Source: Aeromonas lacus
Lineage (GTDB): Bacteria; Pseudomonadota; Gammaproteobacteria; Enterobacterales; Aeromonadaceae
NCBI RefSeq assembly: GCF_000764665.1
Contig: NZ_JRGM01000147.1
Span: 1 to 64,000 of the forward strand
Direction of reading: 5' to 3'
DNA length: 64,000 bases
Shown here: one piece after another, positions 1 through 8,042 of the stretch
How the letters are laid out: each line of letters starts with the position of its first letter
How positions within the stretch are numbered: the first letter of the stretch is position 1
Made by a program: the position numbers and the translations under genes
Notes under the pieces: generated by a model
Databases searched by the model: none
Seen by the model: only the letters and a program-made list of their open reading frames with translations
Told to the model about the DNA's origin: nothing

Positions 1-17
1 GACTGAGCTATCTGGGC
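1..17 (-). tRNA. tRNA-Phe, 5' end only (cut by window edge)
   Basis: The reverse complement of these 17 bases is identical to the first 17 bases (acceptor and D-stem start) of the complete tRNA-Phe at 150..225. The anticodon lies outside the window, so the Phe identity is inferred from this identity. It is the last member of a minus-strand tRNA array. Confidence 0.6.
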
Positions 18-20
18 AAA

Positions 21-96
<76 letters not shown>

Positions 97-149
97 ACAC
101 TTTAAACCATTGTGCATGAACAAGTTTTTTATTTCATGGCACCAAAATT

Positions 150-225
150 TGGTGCCCAGAGACGGAATCGAACCGCCGACACGGGGATTTTCAATCCCCT
201 GCTCTACCGACTGAGCTATCTGGGC
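150..225 (-). tRNA. tRNA-Phe (anticodon GAA)
   Basis: A 76-nt tRNA with encoded CCA. Acceptor GCCCAGA pairs with TCTGGGC, and the anticodon loop GGGGATTGAAAATCCCC carries GAA for Phe. It lies 47 bp downstream of the plsY stop on the same strand and is followed by tRNA-Thr and a second Phe-like tRNA. Confidence 0.95.
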
Positions 226-272
226 GTGGGCGCTATTAAACGGATTTTAAGGCGGATGGTCAACGGGAAATT

Positions 273-935
273 TTACTTTTTGTCTCGTTCGTCTCTTTTT
301 TGCTCAACATCACCCATTTTTCCCACTTCCTCGCCACTGGCACACCCTTTTCGCCGCCAGACTTTGGGTTCTTCCCCCTTGAGCAGGCGGGAGATGTTCT
401 CGTGATGGCGGATCAGGATAAGGCAGGAGAGCAGGGAGACTGGCAGGGTGTATTCGGGTTTAAGCAGATAGGTAAAGAGCGGCGTCAGCAGCACGGTAAT
501 GATGGAGGCCAGCGAAGAGTAGCCGCTTGCCAGCAACACCAGCAGCCAGGTGCCGATGACAGCGCCCCCCATGGTGAAGCCGAGCGGCATCATGGTGCCC
601 AGCGCCGTCGCCACCCCCTTGCCACCGCGAAAATGAAAGAAGATGGGGTACATGTGGCCAAGACAGGCGGCCACCCCGATAAAGCCGAGGTAGACCGGCT
701 TTATCTGCAGATACCAGGCGAGATAGACAGGCGCCGTACCCTTGAGCACATCGAGCAACAGCACCACCAGTGCCGCCAGCCGGCCACCGAGGCGCAGCAC
801 ATTGGTTGCCCCCGGATTGTGGGAGCCATGATCCCGCGGGTCGGGCAGACCGCTGCAGCGGGAGACCAGCACAGCACTGGATAGTGAACCACCCAGGTAG
901 GCCAGAATAATCATCAAAATCGTCAGGGCCGTCAT
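273..935 (-). CDS. plsY: Glycerol-3-phosphate acyltransferase PlsY
   Basis: Integral inner-membrane enzyme that transfers the acyl group from acyl-phosphate to glycerol-3-phosphate, the first step of phospholipid synthesis (works with PlsX). The 220-residue protein has several hydrophobic segments and the family motifs GSHNPGATN (residues 37-45) and [10 protein letters not shown] in the middle. The ATG at 935 was chosen because homologues begin MTALT-like directly before the first membrane helix; an in-frame extension to 1436 is antisense to folB and is not believed. The charged C-terminal tail of about 20 residues is a little longer than usual. It is divergent from folB across about 156 bp. 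Confidence 0.93.
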   Translation of the reverse strand: MTALTILMIILAYLGGSLSSAVLVSRCSGLPDPRDHGSHNPGATNVLRLGGRLAALVVLLLDVLKGTAPVYLAWYLQIKPVYLGFIGVAACLGHMYPIFFHFRGGKGVATALGTMMPLGFTMGGAVIGTWLLVLLASGYSSLASIITVLLTPLFTYLLKPEYTLPVSLLSCLILIRHHENISRLLKGEEPKVWRRKGCASGEEVGKMGDVEQKRDERDKK

Positions 936-1091
936 CTTGGTCGTTTTTACCACGATATGAATGGGGTATGATGCGGGCCACAACGCTGGCATGGGCCCAT
1001 GCCCAACCAGAGCGCCTCGGCAAGCCTGTTGCCCGGCCAGCATCCCTGCGCTGTCATCACAGCCCATCAAGAGTAAAGAAGAAGTACAGTC

Positions 1092-1463
1092 ATGGACAAG
1101 GTGTTTATTCGCGGACTCGAGGTTTTGACCACCATAGGTGTATATGAGTGGGAGAAAGGCATTCGCCAGAAGCTCCGTTTTGACCTCGAGATGGGGTTCG
1201 ACAACCGCCCCGCCGCTGCAACCGACGACATCAATCTGGCACTGGATTATGCCGACCTCTCCAACAAGATCTGCGAGCATGTCACCGGCAAGGTAGTCGA
1301 GCTGGTCGAGACCATGGCCGAACAGGTAGCCATGCTGGTGCTCGCTGACGAGCGGGTGCAGTGGGTCAAGGTAACCCTCACCAAGCCGGGCGCCGTGCCC
1401 AATGCCGCCGGTGTCGGCGTCGAGATCCTGCGCCACCGTACCCCAGCGGCGAGCAGCAACTGA
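1092..1463 (+). CDS. folB: Dihydroneopterin aldolase FolB
   Basis: Folate pathway enzyme that cleaves 7,8-dihydroneopterin to 6-hydroxymethyl-7,8-dihydropterin and glycolaldehyde, and also epimerises it. The 123-residue length is typical. The catalytic Glu of VYEWEKG falls at residue 21 and the catalytic Lys in TLTKPGA at residue 98, both as in characterised FolB. The stop codon overlaps the folK start by one base (TGATG), so the two consecutive folate enzymes are translationally coupled. Confidence 0.95.
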   Translation: MDKVFIRGLEVLTTIGVYEWEKGIRQKLRFDLEMGFDNRPAAATDDINLALDYADLSNKICEHVTGKVVELVETMAEQVAMLVLADERVQWVKVTLTKPGAVPNAAGVGVEILRHRTPAASSN

Positions 1464-1972
1464 TGACTACTATCTATATCAGCCTTGGCTCCAACATCGA
1501 GCGGGAGCGCCATATCCGTGCCGGGCTCGATGCCCTGCACGCCGAGTTTGGCGAGCTGCGGGTCTCCCGGGTATTCGAGAGCGAGGCAGTGGGCTTCAAT
1601 GGCCGTCCCTTCTACAACCTTGTTGCCGCTGCCGAGACCGACCTGCCGCTGGTTGCCGTCTGCCAGCTGCTGCGCGAGATGGAGTTCGCCCACGGCCGCG
1701 AGCCGGATGCCAAGAAGTTCGCCCCGCGCACCCTGGATCTCGACCTGCTGCTCTATGGCGATCTGGTCTGCGAGACGCCGCTGGTGCTGCCGCGCGGCGA
1801 GATCCTCACCAACGCCTTCGTGCTGTGGCCGCTGGCCGAGCTGGCGCCCAGGCTGCGCCACCCAATCGATGGCCGCACCATGGACGAGCTGTGGGAGAGC
1901 TACGACAAGGCCTCCCAGCAACTGTGCCCCATTCTCTTTCACTGGGAAGCGCGGGAGCTGCTGCACCACTGA
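1463..1972 (+). CDS. folK: 2-amino-4-hydroxy-6-hydroxymethyldihydropteridine pyrophosphokinase (HPPK)
   Basis: Transfers pyrophosphate from ATP to 6-hydroxymethyl-7,8-dihydropterin, the product of FolB. The 169-residue protein has the N-terminal SLGSN motif, FYNLV and the HPPK signature region [12 protein letters not shown] with the Mg-binding aspartates. The start ATG overlaps the folB stop by one base. A longer in-frame reading into folB has no support. The gene ends just before a strong bidirectional terminator. Confidence 0.95.
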   Translation: MTTIYISLGSNIERERHIRAGLDALHAEFGELRVSRVFESEAVGFNGRPFYNLVAAAETDLPLVAVCQLLREMEFAHGREPDAKKFAPRTLDLDLLLYGDLVCETPLVLPRGEILTNAFVLWPLAELAPRLRHPIDGRTMDELWESYDKASQQLCPILFHWEARELLHH

Positions 1973-1974
1973 TC

Positions 1975-2003
1975 GAAAAGGGCACCTCGCGGTGCCCTTT
2001 TCG
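1975..2003. terminator. Bidirectional rho-independent terminator between folK and mdtD
   Basis: A perfect hairpin (AAAAGGGCACC, CGCG-centred loop, GGTGCCCTTTT) sits between the convergent ends of folK (1972) and the MFS transporter gene (2032). A-rich and T-rich flanks on both sides suit termination in both directions. Confidence 0.85.
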
Positions 2004-2031
2004 TTGATGTGACTTCTTATCCTGTTCTTTC

Positions 2032-3444
2032 TTATCCTCTGGCCTGAGCCGAAGTCGTGCCACCGTCTCGCGCCAGCTGAGCGAAGATCAGCGCCGCCAG
2101 CATGGAGAGCAAGCCAACACAGAGATAGGTAAGGTGGAACCCTGCCAGCCACTGGCCGTTGGCGGCCGATGTGCCCGCCGAGAAGAGCCCCAGCAGGCTG
2201 GCGGCAATCGCCACCCCTAAACTCATGGAGAGCTGCATTACCACAGAGAGCAGACCGTTGCCGCTGCTGGCCAGCGTCGGGCTCAAGTCCTGCAGGGTCA
2301 GGGTGTTCATGGCGGAGAACTGCAGCGAGTTGATGGCGCCGAAGATCGCCAGCCAGCCCAGCAGCACGCCGTAGGGAAGCTGGTTGTCGATAAAGTAGAA
2401 GCTGGCGATCATGGCGCCGAGCAGCATGGTGTTGCCAATCAGGATCCGGCGATAACCCACCCTGGGGATGAGCTTGTTCACCAACGTCTTGGTCAGCATG
2501 GCACCGAGCACCGTCGGGATCATGGTCATCCCCGCCTTGCTCGGGGAGAAGCCGAGCCCCAGTTGCAGAAAGAGCGGGGTGAGGAACGGCATGGCACCGC
2601 TGCCAAGACGGGCAAACAGGTTGCCCCAAACCCCGATGGCGAAGGTGGCGGTCTTGAACAGGTTCAGGCTGAAGAGCGGCTGCTCCGCATTGGCGGCATA
2701 GAGCCAGTAGCTCGCCATCGCCGCCAACCCGAAGATCAACGCAAACAGCGCCCAGCCGGTGGAGATACTGTGCTCCCCCAGCCCCTGCAAACCGACCGAC
2801 ACCAGCACCATGCCGAGACTGAACAGCACGAAGCCCTGCCAGTCAAAACGGGCGGTTGCCTGACGCAGATCGGGCATGAAGTACCAGCTCGCCATAAAGC
2901 CGATCACCCCCACCGGCAGGTTAATCAGAAAGACCCAGTGCCAGCTCGCCACCTCGACCAGCCAGCCACCCAGCGCAGGCCCCATCAGCGGGCCGAGCAG
3001 CCCGGGAATGGTGACGAACGACATCACCTGCAGCAGCTCCCGCTTGTCATAGACCCGCAGCACCGCCAGTCGTCCCACCGGCATCAGCAGCGCGCCGCCA
3101 ATTCCCTGCAGCACCCGAGCTGCCACCAGCATCGAGAGCGAGCCGGAGGCGGCACAGGCCAGCGAACCGAGTGTGAACAACGAGATTGCCGCCAGATAGA
3201 TGCGACGGGTACCGAACCTGTCAGCCAGCCAGCCGGAAGCCGGGATAAGCAGGGCCACCGTCAACATGTAGGCGATCACCACCGACTGCATCTGCAGCGG
3301 GCTCTCCCCCAGCGTCTCGGCCATGCTGGGCAGGGCGGTATTGAGAATGGTGCCATCCAGCGACTGCATGAAAAAGCCGACTGCCGCCAGCATGGGCAGC
3401 CACTTGCGCTGGGCCGGGGTCACCCCGAGTGAAACTTCCGCCAT
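2032..3444 (-). CDS. mdtD: MFS multidrug exporter, DHA2 family, MdtD-like
   Basis: A 470-residue inner-membrane proton/drug antiporter of the 14-helix DHA2 family. Visible features are the N-terminal helix with QSLDGTILNTALP (family motif D1), motif A GWLADRFGTRR around residues 70-80, and motif C-like glycines in GLLGPLMGPALGGWL. Length and the N-terminal sequence agree with MdtD (YegB). In E. coli mdtD belongs to mdtABC-baeSR; here it stands alone, so the substrate cannot be assigned and the symbol is by similarity. A strong GGAGG Shine-Dalgarno precedes ATG 3444. Confidence 0.85.
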   Translation of the reverse strand: MAEVSLGVTPAQRKWLPMLAAVGFFMQSLDGTILNTALPSMAETLGESPLQMQSVVIAYMLTVALLIPASGWLADRFGTRRIYLAAISLFTLGSLACAASGSLSMLVAARVLQGIGGALLMPVGRLAVLRVYDKRELLQVMSFVTIPGLLGPLMGPALGGWLVEVASWHWVFLINLPVGVIGFMASWYFMPDLRQATARFDWQGFVLFSLGMVLVSVGLQGLGEHSISTGWALFALIFGLAAMASYWLYAANAEQPLFSLNLFKTATFAIGVWGNLFARLGSGAMPFLTPLFLQLGLGFSPSKAGMTMIPTVLGAMLTKTLVNKLIPRVGYRRILIGNTMLLGAMIASFYFIDNQLPYGVLLGWLAIFGAINSLQFSAMNTLTLQDLSPTLASSGNGLLSVVMQLSMSLGVAIAASLLGLFSAGTSAANGQWLAGFHLTYLCVGLLSMLAALIFAQLARDGGTTSAQARG

Positions 3445-3512
3445 AACAGACCACCTCCACTTCAGGAATAAAAAGACCCGCTCTCGTTGTTACGGGCGGG
3501 TCATGTCAGACA

Positions 3513-4640
3513 TCAGGCATCCGGCTGGCCAAGCATGGCCTTGAGCTGCTCTTCGAGGCTAGGCTCGGGAGCCTTGAGCGTATCAAGGAACAGCCGCTCT
3601 ATCCCCGCCTTGTCCTGAGTTTTCACAATAAACACCAGTCGGGACTGGGCCTTGCCCTCCGGCCACTCACCCAATGCCTGCAGCGGATAGAGCTGGCCGT
3701 GGACACCGTGGATCACCACAGGCTGGCTCTCCCCTTCCAGCTGCAATATCCCCTTGAGGCGCAGCAGGGCATCGCCGTATTGGGCCTGCACCGCATCGAT
3801 GGCAGCCAGCAGACGGGATGGCTTGAGCGGCTCGCCGATGCGCAAAGAGAAACTCTCGATGTTGCCATGCTCGAAGTGGGTGGGCGCCGCCGTGCCCACC
3901 TTGGCGGCGAACGGCTGCATCTTGGGTTGCATCGGTGACGCCAGCCCCTGCTTGGGGGATTCGGTGCGCAGCCAGGCCAGCAGCTGGCGCACATCGCGCC
4001 CCGCCGCCTCGTTGTAGGCCCCCAGCTTCTCCAGCACCGCTGACGAGAGCTCGCCATTGGTCACCAGCTCGATAGGCGCCGCCGGATTGAGGGCCGCCAG
4101 CTGGGTTTCAACCCGCGCCAGCTGCTCGCCATCCACCAGATCGCCTTTGCTCACCACCAGCAGATCCGCCAGCGCCACCTGTTTCACCGCCTCATACTGA
4201 GCCGCCAGCTGCTGCTCGATATGACCGGCATCCACCACGGTGACAGTGCCATCGAAGCGGTAACGCTGGGCGATAAATCCCTCTTCGCGCAGGGTAAAGA
4301 GCACAGGGGCTGGATCCGCCAGACCTGTGGTCTCGATAATGAGTCGCTTGAACGGTTTGATCTTGCGCTGGATGGCCTTCATAAACAGCCCCTGCAGCGC
4401 CTCCACCAGAGAGCCCTGCACCGAGCAGCAGATGCAGCCGGAATCGAGCAGCATCACCTGCTCATCCACCTGTTGCACCAGATGGTGATCCAGCCCTACC
4501 GAGCCGAACTCGTTGATCAGCACCGCGCACTCGCCGAGCTCCGGCTGCTTGACCCAGTGGTTGAGCAAGGTGGTCTTGCCGCTACCGAGAAAGCCGGTCA
4601 GCAGGGTCACTGGTATACGGGTATCTTGCATATCGGTCAT
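3513..4640 (-). CDS. yjiA: COG0523/CobW-type metal-binding GTPase, YjiA-like
   Basis: G3E-family GTPase implicated in zinc or other metal handling. The 375-residue protein has the P-loop GFLGSGKTT (16-24), the family metal site GCICC with Cys69/71/72, the ETTGLADP switch II region, an SKGD nucleotide motif and a C-terminal CobW_C domain (about 255-355). ATG 4640 has AGGA upstream. It starts 9 bp after the stop of the FAD oxidoreductase gene, so the two probably form an operon. No Zur-type palindrome was recognised. The client protein is unknown. Confidence 0.88.
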   Translation of the reverse strand: MTDMQDTRIPVTLLTGFLGSGKTTLLNHWVKQPELGECAVLINEFGSVGLDHHLVQQVDEQVMLLDSGCICCSVQGSLVEALQGLFMKAIQRKIKPFKRLIIETTGLADPAPVLFTLREEGFIAQRYRFDGTVTVVDAGHIEQQLAAQYEAVKQVALADLLVVSKGDLVDGEQLARVETQLAALNPAAPIELVTNGELSSAVLEKLGAYNEAAGRDVRQLLAWLRTESPKQGLASPMQPKMQPFAAKVGTAAPTHFEHGNIESFSLRIGEPLKPSRLLAAIDAVQAQYGDALLRLKGILQLEGESQPVVIHGVHGQLYPLQALGEWPEGKAQSRLVFIVKTQDKAGIERLFLDTLKAPEPSLEEQLKAMLGQPDA

Positions 4641-4649
4641 GTCAGATCC

Positions 4650-6044
4650 TTACCGGTTGGCAAACAGGTCGCTGAGCCAGCGGTTTTCAAAGCGGCCGTG
4701 CGGGTCGAGCTCGGCTTTCAACGCCACAAAGTCGTTCCAGCGTGGCAGCAGGGCCGGGAAGTCGTAGAGATCCATCGCCAGATGTTTGCCGAAATGGGGA
4801 ATGCCGCCGAGCGGCACCAGCAATTGCTGCAGCTCGCGCATCTGCTCCATGGAGCCGTTGACGAAGGTGCCATCCGCCGCCAGATAGACTAGAAAACCGA
4901 TCCAGCAGACCGACTGATCATAAGCGGCGCTGAGCCAGGCCTCGGAGGGGCCGGTGCAGCGCAGAATAAAGGGGTAGTGCAGCACGCCCGGATTGGCCTG
5001 CTGCCACGCTTGCAGGGTCTCCAGCGCCTCGTTCATGCGATGAAGCGGCACCGCCACCTCGCAGTTGATCTGGGGCGCAGGGATCCCCTTGCAGAGGATC
5101 TGGTAGACGTTGCCCACCAGATCGGAGGCATCCTTGAAGCGGCGCACCGTCTCGAAGTGCTCACCGGCCAGCGCCTCATCCTTGGTATCTTTCGCCATCT
5201 TCTGCAGGGTGGCATCTATGGTGGCGTTCATGCGGGCGTCGATATCGCCATCCAGCAGCAGCGGCTCGCTGCCACCGGCGCGGTAGCGGGCCACCTCCTC
5301 ATCGGAGGCGGGATCCACCAGCCAGATGTGGCTCTCGTCGGTCCAGGCAAACCACCAGCTCTTCACGAAGCCGTGCTCGCGGTTGAGCCGCTCGTTGTGC
5401 TCCAAGAGGAAGGGGTAGTCGGTGGTGAACTTGGTGCAGCGCATGATGCGGTTGGGCACGGTGCGCAAGGTGACGTCGAGCAGGATGCCGAGCATCCCCA
5501 TCCCCATCACGAAGGCGCCGAAGCGCGGGTCAGAGCGATCAACCCGGATGATGTCGCCATTGGCCAGCATCACCGTCATCGCCTCTACCGCATCGCAGAG
5601 GGCTGACTGATGCAGCCCCTGACCGTGGGTGCCGGTGCTGAGCGCGCCGCCCAGGGTCTGGATACCGATAACGCCGGGGGATGCGGGCAGCATCCGCTCC
5701 ATGGCGATCAGCTCGGCATAAACGATATCGAGGGGAGTCCCTGCCTGATAGGTCACGGTATCAGCGGTTTTGGCCAGCTGGCCGCGCAGGTGGTGCAAGT
5801 CCACCAGCAGCGCCTGACTGCCCTCGGCATAGACGCTGTGAATGGGTTCGAAAGAGAGGCCGGAACCGATAAGACGCAGCTTGCGCTCGGGGTGTTCCCG
5901 CAGCAGCGCCTGTAGCTCATCGCGGGTTTTCGGGCGCCACACCTGATCCAGCGCCCCGAGGGGATTGGTTCTCGACCAGTTGAACAGCACCTCCCGATTA
6001 CCAATCGCCTTGATGCTGTGAAATGCCTGGAACTGAACCGTCAT
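4650..6044 (-). CDS. FAD-linked oxidoreductase, aldonolactone oxidase (ALO/GULO) family
   Basis: A 464-residue protein with an N-terminal FAD_binding_4 (PCMH) domain (about 30-190, with IGSGLSF and GTHGQG) and a C-terminal D-arabinono-1,4-lactone oxidase domain ending in WNDFVALKAELDPHGRFEN. Family members oxidise aldonolactones or alditols with O2 or another acceptor. The position that carries a covalently flavinylated His in many members (GSGHS) is Leu here, so FAD is probably bound non-covalently. No signal peptide is seen. ATG 6044 is preferred over ATG 6056 because GAGG lies 7 nt before it. The substrate is unknown. Confidence 0.8.
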   Translation of the reverse strand: MTVQFQAFHSIKAIGNREVLFNWSRTNPLGALDQVWRPKTRDELQALLREHPERKLRLIGSGLSFEPIHSVYAEGSQALLVDLHHLRGQLAKTADTVTYQAGTPLDIVYAELIAMERMLPASPGVIGIQTLGGALSTGTHGQGLHQSALCDAVEAMTVMLANGDIIRVDRSDPRFGAFVMGMGMLGILLDVTLRTVPNRIMRCTKFTTDYPFLLEHNERLNREHGFVKSWWFAWTDESHIWLVDPASDEEVARYRAGGSEPLLLDGDIDARMNATIDATLQKMAKDTKDEALAGEHFETVRRFKDASDLVGNVYQILCKGIPAPQINCEVAVPLHRMNEALETLQAWQQANPGVLHYPFILRCTGPSEAWLSAAYDQSVCWIGFLVYLAADGTFVNGSMEQMRELQQLLVPLGGIPHFGKHLAMDLYDFPALLPRWNDFVALKAELDPHGRFENRWLSDLFANR

Positions 6045-6203
6045 ACCGCGCCTCATCTCTTGCTGACGTCAAAATGAGCGACGATTCTACCGAAAAGCGG
6101 GCGCCAAGGCATGGAAAACAAGACCCTGCCAATCTGGTGGAATTGGTCTCATTCCCGCTATCGCCACATTATCGGAATCATTTGGTACTGGTCGGCGAGT
6201 CTC

Positions 6204-7790
6204 TCAGACAGTACCCGGGATATCGCCCGCCAGCGCGGTGGCCGACTCTTCCTGCTCCTTTGGCAACAGCTCGTCGCAGAACTGGCGCAGCGGCATGGGA
6301 CGGGCAAACAGGAAGCCCTGCAGATAATCGACCCCCTTGCTTCTGAGGTAGTCAGCCTGCCTGCTGGTTTCCACCCCTTCCGCCACCAGCGCCAACCCGA
6401 GGCGAGTCGCCAGATCGATCACGTTGTCCACGATATGCTCCGAGAGCGACTCGGTGCCGATACGGGCGATAAAGGACTGGTCGATCTTGAGGTAGTCGAC
6501 ATGGAACTGCTGCAGATAGATCAGGCTGGAGTGGCCAGTCCCGAAATCGTCGATTGCCAGCTTGACCCCCATCTCATCCAGCTGACGGAACAGGGAGAGA
6601 GTCTTGGGATCCGCCACCAGCAGCTCACGCTCGGTCAACTCCAGCACCAGAACCACCTTGCCGGGGGCAAAGTGATCGAGGAAGAGCCGGCACTCCTGCA
6701 GCAGGGCAAAGTCGTGACAGTGAGCGGCGCTGATATTGAAACTGATATGAAAACCATCGGGCAAAGAGCGTTGCACCCAGCTCAGCTGAGCTGCCACGTT
6801 GCGCATCATCTGGCTGGTCATGGGGACGATCAGCCCCGACTCCTCAGCCTGCGGAATAAAGAGGTCGGGGCGGATCACCCCTTCGGTGGCATGATTCCAG
6901 CGCATCAGCACCTCGGCCCCCATCATCCGCCGGGTATCGCTGGCCACCAGCGGCTGCAGATAGGGGACAAACTCTTTCGCCCGCAGTGCCCGGCGCAGCT
7001 CATCTGTCGGAGAGCCAGGTCGCCCAAGCACCCACCACACCAGCAGGGAGAGCAACAGGGATGCGCCAGCCAGCGACAGTAGCGCCGTCTGGCGAGCTTC
7101 CCACAGCGAACGCCAGTAGAGCGGCATGGTATAGCCGGCATAGATGGTGAAGGGGTAACGCTGGGAAGAGAGTTCAAGGCTGGTGCTGTGGTGCAATCTG
7201 GGCAGGCGTTCGAGATAGCGACCCGACTCGCTGAGCCAGGCCGAACCGACCTGCAGGAATAGCTCGCTCGGCTTGCCGCTCAGGGAGAGCATGAAGCTGA
7301 GCTGGGTACTGTCGATGGCGCTCAGGGCCGCATCAACTCCCTGTTCGAGACGCACCACCAGCAGCGGGTGATTCTTGCGTACCCGGTTGCCGCTCATCAA
7401 AAGCAGCTTGCGCCCGGTGTAGATAGTACCGTCGTCTGCGTCATTGGCCTCGCCAAACAGCGAGGTACAGTTGATCACCCCATCGCGCACCAGATTGACC
7501 GAACGCAGAAACGGTTCGAGCGCAACCGTCTTTCTCAGGATCAGCAGGTTCTGAGCACAGGGAGCATTGACCAGCGGCAATACCTCCCGGTTGGCCTCCT
7601 CGGCCCTGTCCAGCATCTCCTCCAGCAGCAGCCTCGCCTTGTGTGCCGAATCGTGAGAATCAGATTTCAGATCCTGCACATAAGTGCTGTGAATGATCCA
7701 GCTGCCCACCAGAAGCGGCAGGGAAAATACCAACAGGGCACTGCCAACACGCAGCCTGGTTCGGGAGAGATCGATCCGGAATAGAAACAT
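6204..7790 (-). CDS. CSS-motif EAL-domain c-di-GMP phosphodiesterase
   Basis: Membrane-anchored enzyme expected to hydrolyse c-di-GMP to pGpG. Two transmembrane helices (about residues 15-35 and 235-255) flank a periplasmic domain with two cysteines (APCAQ and INCTS), the hallmark of the redox-sensing CSS domain. A C-terminal EAL domain follows. Catalytic and metal residues look intact: the EVL variant of EAL, FNIS, LTERE, DDFGTGHSS, YLKID, AEGVET and QGF. The ATG at 7790 is used; a GTG at 7805 would add five residues, and neither has a good Shine-Dalgarno. Confidence 0.87.
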   Translation of the reverse strand: MFLFRIDLSRTRLRVGSALLVFSLPLLVGSWIIHSTYVQDLKSDSHDSAHKARLLLEEMLDRAEEANREVLPLVNAPCAQNLLILRKTVALEPFLRSVNLVRDGVINCTSLFGEANDADDGTIYTGRKLLLMSGNRVRKNHPLLVVRLEQGVDAALSAIDSTQLSFMLSLSGKPSELFLQVGSAWLSESGRYLERLPRLHHSTSLELSSQRYPFTIYAGYTMPLYWRSLWEARQTALLSLAGASLLLSLLVWWVLGRPGSPTDELRRALRAKEFVPYLQPLVASDTRRMMGAEVLMRWNHATEGVIRPDLFIPQAEESGLIVPMTSQMMRNVAAQLSWVQRSLPDGFHISFNISAAHCHDFALLQECRLFLDHFAPGKVVLVLELTERELLVADPKTLSLFRQLDEMGVKLAIDDFGTGHSSLIYLQQFHVDYLKIDQSFIARIGTESLSEHIVDNVIDLATRLGLALVAEGVETSRQADYLRSKGVDYLQGFLFARPMPLRQFCDELLPKEQEESATALAGDIPGTV

Positions 7791-7990
7791 AGAGAGCCAC
7801 GCCACAGTTGGTCAGAGCCGCCCGCAGGCAGACATCCACGTCATACCGACCAACGCAGGGATCTCCCGACTGGTCATAACCAAACAACATAACGCAAAGC
7901 ACTTATAAAACGAACAGCCAAAACAGTGGTTGGATCACAGCGCGCAGCAACAAGCTTCGAAAGAGGCTCAAGAATAGAAAGCCGCAAAAT

Positions 7991-8020
7991 AGAAATGCCG
8001 CGTATTACGCGGCATTTCTC
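7991..8020 (-). terminator. Terminator of acnB
   Basis: Long perfect inverted repeat (GAAATGCCGCG / CGCGGCATTTC around a short loop) beginning about 20 bp after the acnB stop codon. A T-rich segment follows the stem on the minus strand. Confidence 0.8.
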
Positions 8021-8042
8021 GTTACAGCTGTGCAGTGAGGCG

